A stretch of DNA of 64,000 nt from Brassica napus (lineage: Eukaryota > Streptophyta > Magnoliopsida > Brassicales > Brassicaceae), in contig NC_063451.1 in assembly GCF_020379485.1 (NCBI RefSeq), forward strand, positions 24,348,630 through 24,412,629. The letters are read 5' to 3'. This document shows positions 33,383-46,670 of this stretch, piece by piece (the stretch's first letter is position 1; each line of letters opens with the position of its first letter). A program made the translations under genes and the position numbers. The notes under the pieces were generated by a model that made no database searches, was not told where the DNA came from, and saw nothing but the letters and a program-made list of their open reading frames with translations.

Positions 33383-36300
33383 TCAATGGTAGTCTGTTTC
33401 CGAGTCATCATCACCAGATGAATCTGAATCTGGATCTTGGTGAAACTCTCCAATCACTGGTTCATCCTCTACGTGAACGACGGCTTCCTCTCCAAAGTCG
33501 GTTAAATCGACTACAAGGCCAACTCCAGCTAAATCTTCTGCTGCACTACAGTTGCCGGATGTGCTTGGTTGTAGTGGGTCTTCCAGCTCAGAACTTCCCT
33601 GAACTCGGCCTCTCGGGTTGAGTCTTGTAACAGTAACCCATGGATCATCTCTGTTCCTTACCCGGGGGTACTTGATATAACAAACCTGTAACATTTAGAA
33701 AAATTATAAATTAATACACATGATGATGAATCATTCTGAATAATTAACATTTAATTACCTGATCGGCCTGGGAAGCAAGAATGAAAGGATCATAATATTG
33801 CAGCTTTCGCCTCGAATTTACTGATGTAACACCAAATGCATCTGTTCTCACACCTCGATCTGGGGTGTTGTCGTGCCAATCACAATAGAAAACAGTACAG
33901 CGCAATCCAACCATGCCCAAATACTTGATTTCCAAAATCTCATGTATGTGTCCGTAGTATACATCATCTCCTGATGCAGAACAAACGCCAGCATCATAAG
34001 TCGTACTCGAACGTCTCCTCTTCTGAGTTGTGAATGCATATCCTCGAGTACAAAATCTCGGATATGACTTCACAACAAAGTTTGGTCCAACGACCATCTC
34101 ACGTATCCAATCGTCAAATGTTTCACCTCTGGCCAAACCAGCAGACACCTATTAATAGCACATATATATATATTATATCAATAAATGTGAATTAGTATAA
34201 ATATGTGATAAAATATATTTTAATTTGTTTAAAGCACTCACATAAGTAAACATCCATCCAGTAAATTCTCTCTGCTTCATTTCTTCTAGTTCGTCCTCTG
34301 TGGCGTATCTATACTCGAACCGCTTTTCTGCCATGAAAATCCTGTATATGATGACAATAATGTAATTAATTAAGATTTAAATTTCAACTTGTTAAAATAA
34401 AAATTTGTAAGCTCATTTATTTACCTCTCATATTGAAGAACGTCTTCGCAGTTGGTGAGCAAATATGTTTGCAAATGACTGCGCTCCTGCTCAGTAAGTC
34501 GACGGTCCTTTGGTTTTCCGCTAAGTCGTCCAACGTCTGTGAAAATGTCTGGAACCGTAACATGATATGTTGCCCGTTCGCCTCTATCATCATGCCGAGC
34601 AGGTCTTCTGTTTTTGGTCTGAACTTCTGCTGGAAAGTAGTACTCGGCAAAGTTTGAAGTTTCTTCATTGATCATCTGTGCGACTATAGAACCTTCCACC
34701 CTACTTAAATTTTTCACCATCTTCTTCAAATGGAACATATACCGCTCATACAGATACATCCATCTATACTGCACAGGACCACCAAGTTCCAATTCTCTTG
34801 CCAGGTGAATAACAAGATGCTCCATAACATCAAAAAATGAGGGAGGAAATATCTTCTCAAGGTTGCACTGAATCACGGCTATGTTAGTCTTCAAATTTTC
34901 AATACCTTCAAGAGTCACTGATCTCGTGCATAAATCGCGGAAGAAACCACTTATCCCTGCAATTGCTTCATGAACATTTCGTGGTAATAGTTCCTTGAAG
35001 GCGAACGGAAGGAGGCGCTGCATCATTACATGGCAATCGTGGCTTTTCAAGCCAGTAAACTTTCCTTCCTTTCTGTCGATACAGTTACGCAAATTTGATG
35101 CGTAACCGTCTGGAAATTCCACATCGTTTGAAATCCAATCAAAGAACGCATCTTTTCCCGCTGCATCAAGTCGGTATATGGGAAAAGGAGCCCTACCATT
35201 CTCATCAACATGAAGTTCTGAACGAGCACATATATCGACTAAATCCAGTCTTGACTTCAAATTATCCTTTGTTTTACCTTGAACATTAAGGATCGTGTTC
35301 ATGAGATTGTCAAAAAAGTTCTTCTCAATATGCATGACATCTAAATTATGCCTTAGCAGATGATCCTCCCAGTATGGCAGATCCCAGAAAATACTTTTTT
35401 TGTGCCAGTTATGTAGTTCTCCAACAGCATCTACCGGAAAACGCTCATGTCCACCGACTTCTGGCGTCCTTTCTGCACCAAAATCTCTTAGTTGTATCTT
35501 CAAATCTTTCCCACAAATTTCCGGAGGTGGACTGTCAAACACCCTCTTGTTCTTCGTAAACAAATTCCTACTCCTACGATATGGATGATCAGGTGGTAGG
35601 AATCTCCTGTGACAGTCAAACCAACACGTTTTCCTTCCGTGCTTTAGTTGGAAAGCATCAGTGTTATCTTGACAATATGGACATGATAGCCTTCCATGCG
35701 TTGTCCATCCAGACAACATACCATATGCTGGAAAATCACTTATTGTCCACATTAGTACTGCCCGCATTTGAAAGTTTTCTTTACACGAAACATCGTATGT
35801 TTCAGCACCTTGAGCCCATAGTTGTTGCAACTCATATATTAGTGGCTGAAGAAACACATCAAGTGATCTCTTAGGATGCTCTGGTCCGGGAACGAGAATC
35901 GAGAGAAACAAAAACTCTCGTCGCAAGCACAAGTTTGGGGGGAGGTTGTATGGTGTAAGAATGACGGGCCATAGAGAATACTGTCTTCCACTCTTGCCAA
36001 ACGGACTGAAACCATCAGTACATAATCCAAGGTAGACATTTCTTCTCTCATACGCAAAGTCGGGATACTTTGATTGGAAATGCTTCCACGCTTTTGCATC
36101 TGAAGGATGTCTGATCTCACCATCTGTTGAGTGCTCCGCATGCCATCTCATTGGTTGCGCTGTGCGTTCAGACAGATACAACCTCTGCAACCTTTCCGTC
36201 AAAGGTAAATACCACATCCTTTTATATGGCACTGGAACTCTTCCACTCGTATCTTTATAACGAGGCTTTCCACAAAATTTGCATGTAACCCGCTGTTCAT

Positions 36301-37000
36301 CCGCCCTCCAATAAATCATGCAGTTGTCGCTGCATACATCTATTACCTGATACGATAAACCAAGACCAGCTACGAGTTTCTGAACCTCGTAGTATGAACC
36401 AGGAGCTACATTATCCTCGGGTAGAATACCTTTTACAAAATCAGCAATCGCATCCACACAGTCTTCAGCCAAATTATAATCTGTTTTAATGCCCATCAAT
36501 CTTGTAGCAGATGATAAAGCTGAATGACCATCTCTGCAACCTTCGTACAATGGTTGCTTTCCAGCATCCAACATATCATAAAATCTCCTAGCTTCTGCAT
36601 TGGGTAAATCTTCCCCTCTAAAATGATCATTTACCATCTGCTCAGTACCTACACCATAATCTACATCCGTTCTAATTGGTTCTTCTAATCTAACCGCTGG
36701 CTGAGGTTCACTAGTACTACCATGTTCATAATCAGTTTCCCCATGATGATACCAAATTTTGTAACTTCGTGTAAACCCACTCAAATATAGATGAGTCCAA
36801 ACATCCCACTCTTTAATAACCTTTCTATTTTTACAATTAGAGCAAGGACATCTTAACATACCTGTTTTTGCTTCCGGTTGTCGGTGAACTAACCCCATGA
36901 ATTCAGTTATACCTCGTTGGTATTCTTCCGTAAGCAATCTCGTGTTCGGATCCAAATGAGGTCGATCGATCCAAGAACGAAAATAATTTGAAGAAGACAT
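33383..37000 (-). CDS. CACTA TnpD-like transposase (TNP2), four exons, open
   Basis: The exons are 34425-37000, 34242-34341, 33759-34148 and 33383-33685. They join in frame to 1122 residues. The N-terminus is a transposase-associated domain with a Cys cluster (CPCSNC, 51-56). The TNP2 domain (PF02992) covers roughly residues 310-470 (DGFSPFGKSGRQYSLWPVI, then FPAYGMLSGW). It is followed by the HNLDVMHIEKNFFDN block, a DUF4218-like domain (LPRNVHEAIAGISGFFRDLC) and a DUF4216-like domain in exon 3 (SYPRFCTRGYAF, FYCDWHD). The C-terminal exon is acidic. This is the catalytic protein that cuts CACTA ends. All introns are short with GT-AG ends. The ATG lies 457 bp inside the right terminus, with repeats between. 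Confidence 0.92.
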
Positions 37001-37104
37001 ATTTTTTATGAATCAAATTCGTGTGTAAATAGAGTAAGAGGGAGGATGAAGATATGAAGTGAATGAAGAGGAAGAGGAGTGCTTGTATTTATAGTTTAAA
37101 TCCT

Positions 37105-37440
37105 GCCGACATACCGAGGAAATTCCGACGGAATTCCGACGGACAAAACTAGTTCGTCGGAATTTCCTCGGAATTTTGTAAAATCCCCCAACGGCTCTCC
37201 AATGGCTCTCCAACGGCTATAATATTTCCTCGGAATTCATCGGTTTTTTCCGAGGAACACAGTTTTCCTCGGAATTTCCTCGGAATATTCCGACGGACTG
37301 TAGTTTCCTCGGAATTCCGTCGGTATATTCCGAGGAAATTCCAAGGAAACCCAATTTTGTGTTTCCTCGGAATTTCCTCGGAAATTCCTCGGTATATTCC
37401 GAGGATTTCATTTTCCGTCGGAATGTCCGTCAGAATATCG
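37105..37440. repeat. right subterminal repeats of CACTA
   Basis: TTCCGACGGA, CCTCGGAATTTCCTCGG and TATTCCGAGGAAATTCC units are packed between the TnpD start and the right terminus. They mirror the left array but lack CATCGATCGATG. Confidence 0.82.
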
Positions 37441-37459
37441 CTGTTTTCTTGTAGTGAAT

Positions 37460-38881
37460 AAATTATGATGAATATACGATACAAACGCCAATTATAAACA
37501 CGAAATAATACGATCACCATTAATATTTTAAAATATGTTTTGTAAATATAATAATATGTAATTTATATTATGTTGAAACATCAAAAATACATAACACTTT
37601 AAATGAGAAACAAATAAAAAGTGAACATGAAAAAAAATTTACTATCCGCGCGTAGTTTATCTTAAGCAATGCATCATGCATATCGAGCTCGTGGATACTG
37701 TATACTCGATAGTTTGTTTCCAGTCTCTCAGATTTGTTAGAAAAAACTTGATTTTCTCCCATATATATAAGGATCTTAGAGCATCCACATTGGTTTAATC
37801 TCTCATGCCTAGTTTCTTATATATTTATATTAGTGTTTCAAGACAAATGATTTATTGTTTAATTTTAATCTTTCAAAAAGTAATTGCACTAATAGATCAA
37901 AGACTGGTGTGGAGATGATTTCTTCCCATTTGGTCAGAATTTCTTTATGAAGAAACGTTCTTCAGCACTTCTTCCTTCTCTCTCATCCTTTAGTATATTT
38001 AATATTTTATCATTATTTTTCTTCAAAAATTGCATCAAGAAACTGTCACTAATGTTGTTCTTAGGATAATTAAAAAAATGAATGAGGTTAATTTTTTTTG
38101 TTAAACATTTTTCTAAGTAAAAAATGAATTTTCTTGTAAGTTAATTATCATTTTATACATTTGTACATATATTACCATAAATGATAATTTTTGTGTAATT
38201 TTATTGAAATAATAGCGGAGGAGATTGTGCATAATGGATCGCTTGGAAAATAAGTAATGAAACAAAGAAGAAAATCTCGGTGTCATTTTATGATGTCAAA
38301 AACTTTGGAGGCCACCTTCATTTGGTGATGACACATAAATCGTCAAAAGGTTTTATCGATCTAAATATGTATTTCATTGACTTGCATATCTTTCATTAAC
38401 CATGACTCTCATGATGTCATATACTTGCAGACACTACATTTGGAGAATGTTTACATCAATCAATCAAGAAAAACCTATCAATTATTTCTAGAATATATAC
38501 ATTTATTTGGCTTGCATATCTTTCATAAACTACAATTATCTATCAAATATGTGTTATTCGATCCGTGTTGCGAATACGCGGCACAGTTCCAATATAAAAA
38601 AGTATAGTAAATAAAGAACATTGTAGTATAGTCCCCACTTGTCCCTCTCCCTCCCCAAACAAACCCCATTAGTCTTTTCAGATTTTTTGTATCCTTCCTC
38701 CACACATCTTTCTCTATCTCTTTATATCCTTCTTCTTCTTCTTCTCTTCTTAGCTTGCCTTTTCTTTAATATATTCTTCCAAGATCAAATAGTTCCTCCT
38801 TTGATCTCATTGGCATAGCTAAAACTTTCATGTAACCCAAACAAGAATAGAGATATCTGTGAAGAGAAGCCAGAGATCATA
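37460..38881. other. intergenic, YAB2 upstream region
   Basis: This is AT-rich with no gene. GAGCATCCACATTGG near 37,781 looks like a MITE edge, but no partner was found. A CT-rich stretch at 38,700-38,765 (CTTCTTCTTCTTCTCTTC) is likely YAB2 core promoter or 5' leader. Confidence 0.55.
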
Positions 38882-41800
38882 ATGTCTATAGATTTATCAT
38901 CAGACCGTCTTTGCTATGTCCACTGCAACTTCTGCACCACGATCTTAGCGGTAATCTCTCACTTCCCCTTTTCTTACATTAGAAATGGAATACTTCTCAA
39001 AAGAAAGAGAGACTGGTATTAACTCAGAGCTAGATCTCATTTTTCTAACATAATTCAAATAGTTAAGATATTATCTTCCTATCAATTACTTAATTGGTGA
39101 TGAGTATTTTATGATGATTTTGCTTCTGATTATTGATGAAGATATATAGGTAAAGTTTCTTGATTTGAGAAAATAAAAGAAACCCTAGATTTTTATGTTA
39201 CCTTTTTCTTTTGTGGAGACGACTCTCACTAACGGGTGATGAGATATATACCCAAAGAAGCAAAAGAAGTTTGCTAACTGAACCATATATTCTAGTGCTC
39301 AAACAAAGTAAACTCAAAGGAACAGCTCAGATCTAGGGCTCTATGTGTAGGTTTATTGTCTACAACAATAGCATCTTTTCTTAAGCAAAAAAAAAAAAAT
39401 AGCATCTTCTCTCCCTAATTTCACAATTTTGAAGGTTTTTGTCGTTTTCAAAGACAAATTTTCTTTGTTTTTCAGTAATTCATTCCTTCATTTTCTTAAA
39501 CACTACCAATGTTAATTCCCTAAGTTCCAATCGCCATTAATATTTCCTGTAAAAGGAATTAGGCGTGACTGCCTGCATCCATGTGGTACGGGAACAAAAA
39601 CTTTCACGAAGTTTTCAAGCTTATAGTCGTTTAATATATACACTGTAGTATGTGACAAAGGTATATATGCATATATATCATATCAGTCATAGATCTTTGA
39701 TCTACAAAGCGTGGTCCATGTAAAAATGTTTACATCACATCACCAGCTGATAATTCTAGAAAAATATTTTTTTGGTTCCCCAAAATTTCCTTTTTCAACA
39801 GTGAAGTGAGACTAATTTTATTATTATATCTATAGAATTTTATTTTTATTTAAATTTAATTATTTTCAGCTGTGTAGACTGGCTTGATATTGTTTACTAT
39901 TTAACGGGTGGCTGTATAAAATACATACATTTGTGTGTACTGTGTTCACATATTTATATATACATGTATCATACAAATCATTAATCTATGATATAGAAGC
40001 TATCAGGAAAAACTGACTAGGACATGTAGTCAGTTACGTAGTTTATACTTTATGGTTAATACTAGTGTAGTAGTGTTATCCCAAAATGCGTTATAACTTG
40101 TATACAAGTCTTGCAGTGTGTAGATAAGGTTAAAAGAAAAAATAGTAATCAAGAGAAACTCTTCTAAGTTGATTATTTACAAATGTTATACTGAAGATGT
40201 AGCATGAATTATCGACAAAAACGGTCACATTTAAAAAAAAAATGATGAAGGTCGCCTTGCACAAAATAGGGTTGGTATTGTAGTGGAAAGTACAAAGGAT
40301 TTGTTCTACCCAGTTCGAGCAACAATGTCTTGATCTATAAAAAAGCTGCAAACTGTTAAATCATGGCCGATCTTGACCACTTTGGATTGGATACATACAC
40401 AAAGATAAAAGAAGATTATAATATAAGATGGTACCATCACATATTGTGTTAAGGACTTTATGGGTTGTGGTTAAGGTCACGTCGTTTTCTAACATGGCTG
40501 TCTTCTCCTTACAAGCTTCATCAACCATTCTTCATCTCTTTACTATCTTTTATCATGTTGCCTTGAGGATTGTGTGTCAGACATATATATATAAGTCATA
40601 TATATAAGAGCATGATTATTGGAGAGTTCTTAAAGTGGGGTTCTTAGCGGAATATAAGACCATGTCTCTTAACTTTTAACTAAAAAAGCTAAGAATCGGT
40701 TCTTAAATAAGAGTTTTAAGAGACGGTTATTACCTTTTTTAGTTAAAAGTTAATAGAGGATTCTTATATTCCGCTAAAAACTCCACCCTAAGAACCTCTC
40801 AATAATCATGCTCTAAGTCATGAGAACCCACCATACACAAAATGCCCCTCTCATATACATATATAGATATAGATTCATGAACTACTCGTTTACACACTTT
40901 TTCCAGTTTTTTTTAATAAAAATGAAAGTAGAAGAAGCATAACAATATTGAATGTTTTGGATCAGAGGAAAAATATTAAACTTGATAATATGCACTTCTA
41001 CAAATATTTAAATATATTCTATTACATGTAAAAATTAGAGGAATATCTTTGACGTATGAAAAAAGAAATATTTTATTAGCTGTTTTTCCTTCAATATAAA
41101 CACAAAAATGTTTAAATTAACTTTAAAGGGTACCATGTACACCGTTTTATAATTTAAATACATTATTCCGTGCAAATATTTTAAATCTGAACAATTAGTG
41201 AAACTGTATATATATAATGAAATAAACGCTAGCGTTTCGCCTTAAGTTGATCTTTATGAATTTTCTCTGACTAATCCATTTATAAGTCAACAAAAGAACC
41301 TATTTATTTGTTTTATTCAGAAAAATATTAGTTGGATTTGTATTTGTCAAATCAATACACTGTTCTATAAGTAACAAAAACGCACAGTTCTACAGAATGG
41401 AATAGTTAACATACGTACTATATATCTCAACCTCTCCTGTTAATTATTGCATGCACAATATAGTTAAGTTCTATTACATTAGAGATTGGTCTAACCAGCT
41501 AATCGAATAACAGGATAGTGGTAAACAAGACAAATAACTTGTCCGTGTATATATGATTTAAGATGTCTTACCACCTATTTATCCATGATCAGGTAAGTGT
41601 ACCATACGCAAGTTTGTTCACGCTTGTGACGGTGAGATGTGGCCATTGTACCAATTTGCTCTCTCTCAACATTGGAGTTTCACTTCAGCAAAGCCCACCT
41701 ACTCCCCCCATTCATCAAGATCTTCAGGTATCATATAATAATCATTATAGGACTTCAACATTTTCTTGTTACCATGTCGAATTCTGACTGATATAGTTTT

Positions 41801-42777
41801 TGCAATCATGAAGCAGCATAAGCAACAGATAACAACTTCGATAACAAGGAAAGAATATGGATCATCCTCTAGGAGCTCCAACCATTTTTCGGCCACATTG
41901 TCAGAAAATGTCGATCGAGAGGCTCCTAGAATGCCTCCTATTCGTCGTTAGTTGCTATTTACTCTCATCTTTGAAACACAAGCATTTGAAGTTTGTGTAC
42001 ATATGCAGTGAGTCCATAATTTTATTTTTATGGCAGCGCCGGAGAAAAGACAACGCCTTCCTTCGGCCTACAACAGGTTCATCAAGTAAGTTTCTTTCTA
42101 ATTGAAATTTCTCATCTCCTTTGGCTATAATTTTAGTAACTCCCCTAATGTTATAAATAGAGAGGAAATCCAAAGGATCAAGGCTGGCAATCCAGAGATC
42201 AGCCACCGGGAGGCGTTTAGCACAGCTGCTAAAAATGTAAGCTTCCTTCTTTATCATTCTTTCGCAAATATTTGAATTAAATAGCCTTCGAGAGGTAGTT
42301 CCAAATAAAATTCTGTATAGTAAATAATTAACCGTAGTGAAGATGTAAAACAATTATTTATTTCTAATGAAAAGCTTACTAAAATGTAATACTTCACACT
42401 TTTTTAAAAAATATCTTCACATAATTAATTTTAAAAAACTACAATTTTTTCTTTTTTCTAATAAGTACTAATGCCATAAACTTATAAAAATAGAAAATCC
42501 TAGGGTTTGATCTATTTCTCTGATGTGAGATAGGATGGTTTAAAAAATATTAATAACAATAAGTGTATACCAACAAGATAGTGGATTGTACTTTGCGCAA
42601 TTGGTGGAATGTTTATTACAGCATATTTTAAAATTTTAGTTTTGCTTGATTGGGTGTGTGTGTGTGTAGTGGGCACATTTTCCTCACATTCACTTTGGAT
42701 TAAAGCTGGATGGCAACAAGAAGGGCAAGCAATTAGACCAGTCAGTTGCAGGACAAAAGTCTAATGGATACTACTAA
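38882..42777 (+). CDS. YAB2: YABBY transcription factor YAB2, intact
   Basis: The exons are 38882-38950, 41593-41727, 41817-41946, 42037-42085, 42161-42236 and 42670-42777. They give 188 residues, near the 184 of Arabidopsis YAB2. The N-terminal C2C2 zinc finger uses C15/C18 and C39/C42. The linker is Ser/Thr-rich. The C-terminal YABBY domain (HMG-like, about 112-177) carries [17 protein letters not shown] and the [17 protein letters not shown] end. It is a nuclear regulator that promotes abaxial identity and lamina growth in leaves and floral organs. Intron 1 is 2.6 kb and contains a Harbinger-type MITE. Exon 2 begins GTAAGT right after its acceptor AG. The start of exon 3 could instead lie 3 nt upstream (one extra Gln). 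Confidence 0.95.
40608..40813. mobile_element. PIF/Harbinger (Tourist-like) MITE in YAB2 intron 1
   Basis: Long inverted repeats begin GAGCATGATTATTGG at the left and are matched by CAATAATCATGCTC at the right. The TAA target duplication is at 40605-40607 and 40814-40816. It is 206 bp, foldable, and has no coding sequence. Confidence 0.85.
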
Positions 42778-43191
42778 AGCCTTTACATATACATTGATAA
42801 TGGCTATATATATATATATGTATGTGTATGCTGATGATGGAAGAGAGAAGGCAAGGAAGAAGAAGATCACAATAACCTTTCACACATATATATACGTGTA
42901 TGTATGTCCCTTTCTTTTTTCTTGCGTGGGCTCCATCTATAACTTCATTTCTAGCTTATTTTCTCCTAATAAGTGAACCCATATATGGTTTTCACATCTG
43001 AACCTGGAATCTCCGTTACGAAGATTGTAATATAAATTTCATCTTTCCTTGTTCTGAAAAGGTGTAGCTCTTTGTGAGGTCACGAATTTTGAAAACTGAG
43101 TAGTTTATAGTAATCTATATCAATGTTAATTAACTTATAGAATTTGAAAAAAGGAGTTTGGATTTTACATATTTGTTTGTGTATACTGAAA
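42778..43191. other. YAB2 3' flank
   Basis: This is the likely 3' UTR of YAB2 and following spacer. It has (AT)n tracts and no gene. Confidence 0.55.
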
Positions 43192-43300
43192 TCCTTTATA
43201 TACTAAAGCACAAATCAGTTGACCAACAAAATTTTGACATGTGGCTTATGTTTAAAAAATAAAAATAAAAAATCTCAATCATTTACAAAATTAATTTAAT
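43192..43300 (+). mobile_element. Helitron 5' terminus, 3' end not found
   Basis: TCCTTTATATACTAAAGC follows an A and matches the 5' terminus of the minus-strand Helitron ending at 55,975. No hairpin plus CTAG end could be found downstream, so the extent is unknown and the element may be truncated. Confidence 0.55.
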
Positions 43301-45929
43301 TGATAAAATAAGTTAAATAACTGTTCCTAATAAAAGAACTCCACGGGACTGTTAAAAAAAAAGAACTCCACTGGGACCACGATCCCTCATTTCATAGCAC
43401 AATTCAACTGCTTCATATCCTTTATATAATTTTTAAATTAACTGTTTTTTTATCTATCTTCTCTTTTATTCTGATCATCGTTTTATCTCTTCATCATTTT
43501 CTATATTTGAATGTAGAAACAAAAATCAATAGAGCTTTAAGACTATTTTTTATTCAAATTCATTTTTTTCTGCTTCTCGAAATAACACTCTCTTATTTCT
43601 TTTCTTATATGATTCATTTTGAAGTTTTTTATGGATTTTTCATCGAAGGAGAAAGGAAAAAGGAATTGCGGCTGCACAACGAAATTTAATACTCAAGACC
43701 GTAGAAATGCAAGTAAATATTTTACCACTTTCTTTAAGTTAACATGGAAAATTTTAATGTTATTGAATTTTTTGGGTGAATCTTAAATTTATCATGTATA
43801 TAGTGCAAAAGAAAAACTAGAGTTCATCTCGACATTAACAAACATGAAGATAACATATTAGTGGTCATGTGTGGACGAGATCAAAAATAATATTGTAAAC
43901 AGACGTAAGCTTATAATAACTTAAGTTATTATAATTTCTAGATACATTATCTACAATTTATGGCTTAATATAAATACAAATTAACACTCTTCTAGATATG
44001 TTATCTACCATATGTGGTGTTAGTACATTTTTAACCAGAAAATGTATAGTGTTAATACATATTAAAATTAAGGATTGTAGTACGGGACTAAACACTAGTA
44101 TTTATATTTACTACAAGCTCATGTACAGTAGTAGTATATACATAGAGTGGGTACGAAAAGATAAATTCCATCTTGGGATATGATATGGTGACTTTTATGG
44201 TGCTGAGATAATTCTGAAAATCACTCATTCCAAAGAAACATTCTTTACGAAAAGCAAAGGCTCCTCCCAATGAATAGCTAAATTGGTTATTTTAACAGTT
44301 TAAAATGAAAAAAAAAACATTGATGAGAAATCAATGCTCGTGCTCGTGAAAAAAAAGAAAAGAAAAGAAATCAATGCTCGTGTCTGCATCATGTGTAAGT
44401 CAACAGAATAATTCATGTTAACGTATCTAATTTAGAAAAGGAATAATGCGTTTGAACTCTTTTAATAGCTAGTGAAATTCCTTAATAACCATTAACAAAA
44501 ACCTTGTACTCTTTTATATATTTAAAATTTAATGTTTTGTGTAGTTGTATTGTTTGTCAACTTTTGCTAAAAGAATGCGCCACTTTGGAAAAAAATTGAC
44601 TCATAGCATCGACCAAATTGCAATCACTATAGTTTCCACGTCGACATCAACTTGCTATTCAAATTTCAAGTATACGTATTAATTATAACTTCATTTTCCA
44701 TAGTCCAAAATGGACCCGAACTGTGCTTGTTGTGGCTATGTTTAATGAAAGCCATCTCTCTCTCTCAACGAAGGTTAGAGATGTAGGGCCACGTTGTCCA
44801 GTGACCAGTGTATGCAACAGACCAACAGTGTTCGAGACACTTACGTACACCTTCCATCGACTCGTCCATGCACACTCATTTATGAAAGAAAACTAAAATA
44901 CATAAAAACTTGCGTATAATAAGATATATAAATGGACAAGAAAATAGTTTTTTTTTTAAAGAATGATCCAAAAGAAAAACAGAATCTGAAACGTCAAATC
45001 ATGTTAGTTGGGGTCTTTGGATGTCTTTGGCTGTTTGTGCCTCTGACGGGTCTTGTCCACACACTTTAATGTTTTCTTTTCTTCCTTCTTTCTCACTGCA
45101 TTTTTTTCTCATTATTGTTATGTTTTTCTTTTCAACCTCCATTTTTATTAGGGTTTTTGTTTCCTTAATTTTTACGATTAGTCTTGTATACCGAATCAGT
45201 TACTATAATTATCATTTTTTTCTCTTCGATTGCATGTTGTGAGAAAACCCTAACTACACAGGAATACAATGTCAAATCATATGTATGTTTGTTAACAAAA
45301 CTATAAAGTGACTATTTTTTTTAAAAAAGACACAAACAATTGAAAACTATGTTCAAAAGTAGATAAAAATATTGAAAGTATGGTTTGTTCTATATACGTT
45401 ATACATACAAGATCATATACACTCTCTTCTCGACTTCCCTGAAGACCGTCTACTTTTGATGTGGATTGGATTATGTGCGAGCGACTAGCTAGTAGGACTG
45501 GGCATATAATATCGAGACTTGAGTTAGCAGAGATTGAAAATCCAAATCTGATTTGATAATTAATATACAGTAGCCCAACTTTTATTTTTCTGTTGAATTC
45601 AAGAAGTTCTGGTCCAAACCTATAATCTTTTTGGCCATGGACAAGAGCCAGTTACTTTCTTTTTTTTTTGTTGAATTTGAGAAGTTATAGACTTAATCCA
45701 CTCTCCAAAACTGATGAGACTCGAACCTAGCACGTATTTTCTTTGGAAAGAAGGCTTTAGCAGTAGAGTTAACACCTTCAAATCACTAGTCCAAATTAAT
45801 ATGAACATATTAGCTAGAAATTATATAAACTCTTCCCCTAAAGATATTTTTCTTTAAACCTAAACATTTTGTGTATGTTTTTTGTATATAAATCCAGATG
45901 GAAAAATTCGAAAATTTGTCAATATTATA
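43301..45929. other. intergenic, no gene seen
   Basis: This is AT-rich spacer after YAB2. Only short chance frames occur. SSL3 (At1g08470), expected near here from Arabidopsis order, was not found. Confidence 0.55.
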
Positions 45930-46207
45930 CTCCCTCTGTTCCCGAAAGAAAGATTTTCTAGAGTATTCACGCATATTAAGAAAAAAATTAACTTTTTACA
46001 ATTGAATTTATTATTTATTTTACTATATATTTTCCAATAAATATCAACCAATAGTATTCAACCAATTCAACTATTTTCAATTAATGTTTCTTAAAAGTAT
46101 ATAACTTTCCAACATTAACTAATAAAAGTACCTTAAAATTTTAGAAAATCTATCATTTTGGAATGAAAAATAAATCTAGAAAATCATACTTTCAGGAACA
46201 GAGAGAG
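45930..46207. mobile_element. Stowaway (Tc1/mariner) MITE
   Basis: The termini are CTCCCTCTGTTCC and GGAACAGAGAGAG, flanked by TA on both sides (45928-45929, 46208-46209). Inner bases also pair (GATTTTCTAGA with TCTAGAAAATC). It is 278 bp with no gene. Confidence 0.9.
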
Positions 46208-46344
46208 TATATTTTTGAACATTTAATACAAATTCATATATTTAGTGCTATATTAGAAAATATCACAACTCGGTCCAAATAAATAAAAATCAGAACAGAT
46301 AATATAATTATAATATCCAATTTTTTTTTTTAAACATATGAACC

Positions 46345-46623
46345 TAATGTGAAATTAGAGAAGGAGAGAAATGATAGGAGGCATAATGGGAAGCTCAAGA
46401 CCACGGCTCAGCTGTCGATCCTTATTGAGAAGACAATCAAAAACCGGATCAGCTCAACACACTATTTTGAGAAACCAAAGCTTTTGGGGCTACTTCAAAG
46501 GTGGTTCAGAGGCTGCTACGATAGAGTAGAGCTCTTAGTAGCAAATTCATTCTTATGATTCTTTTTGTACATAAATTTTTTGCCTCTTCATAATATAAAT
46601 TTAACATTTCACTAAAAAAAAAA
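46345..46623 (+). mobile_element. LINE 3' fragment with poly-A
   Basis: An open stretch to 46,558 reads EKERNDRRHNGK...LIEKTIKNRIS, like the C-terminus of plant L1 reverse transcriptases after the zf-RVT region. It is followed by a short 3' UTR and an A-run at 46,614-46,623. It is 5'-truncated, and no clear target duplication was found. Confidence 0.65.
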
Positions 46624-46670
46624 TAGAGAAGAAGCATTTGAAATTTTATTTTTCATAAAATAAATGAAAA

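Larger units (their letters stand above)
26911..37456 (-). mobile_element. complete CACTA (En/Spm) transposon, 10.5 kb
   Basis: The left end reads CACTACAAAGAAAAC and the reverse complement of the right end reads CACTACAAGAAAAC. A 3-bp target duplication AAT flanks it (26908-26910, 37457-37459). Three open genes lie inside: TnpA-like (-), ATHILA-ORF1-like (+) and TnpD/TNP2 (-). Palindromic CCTCGG/TTCCGAGGAA repeats crowd both subterminal regions and the two gaps between genes. Intact ends and open TnpA and TnpD genes make it a candidate autonomous element. It may be related to the Brassica Bot1 group, but I cannot test that here. Confidence 0.95.

Noticed and set aside
34433..36141. Several open frames on both strands within the TnpD exon
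   Set aside because: They overlap the 2.6-kb TnpD exon in other frames and have no recognisable motifs.
37781..38065. Possible MITE starting GAGCATCCACATTGG
   Set aside because: No matching inverted terminus or target duplication was found.
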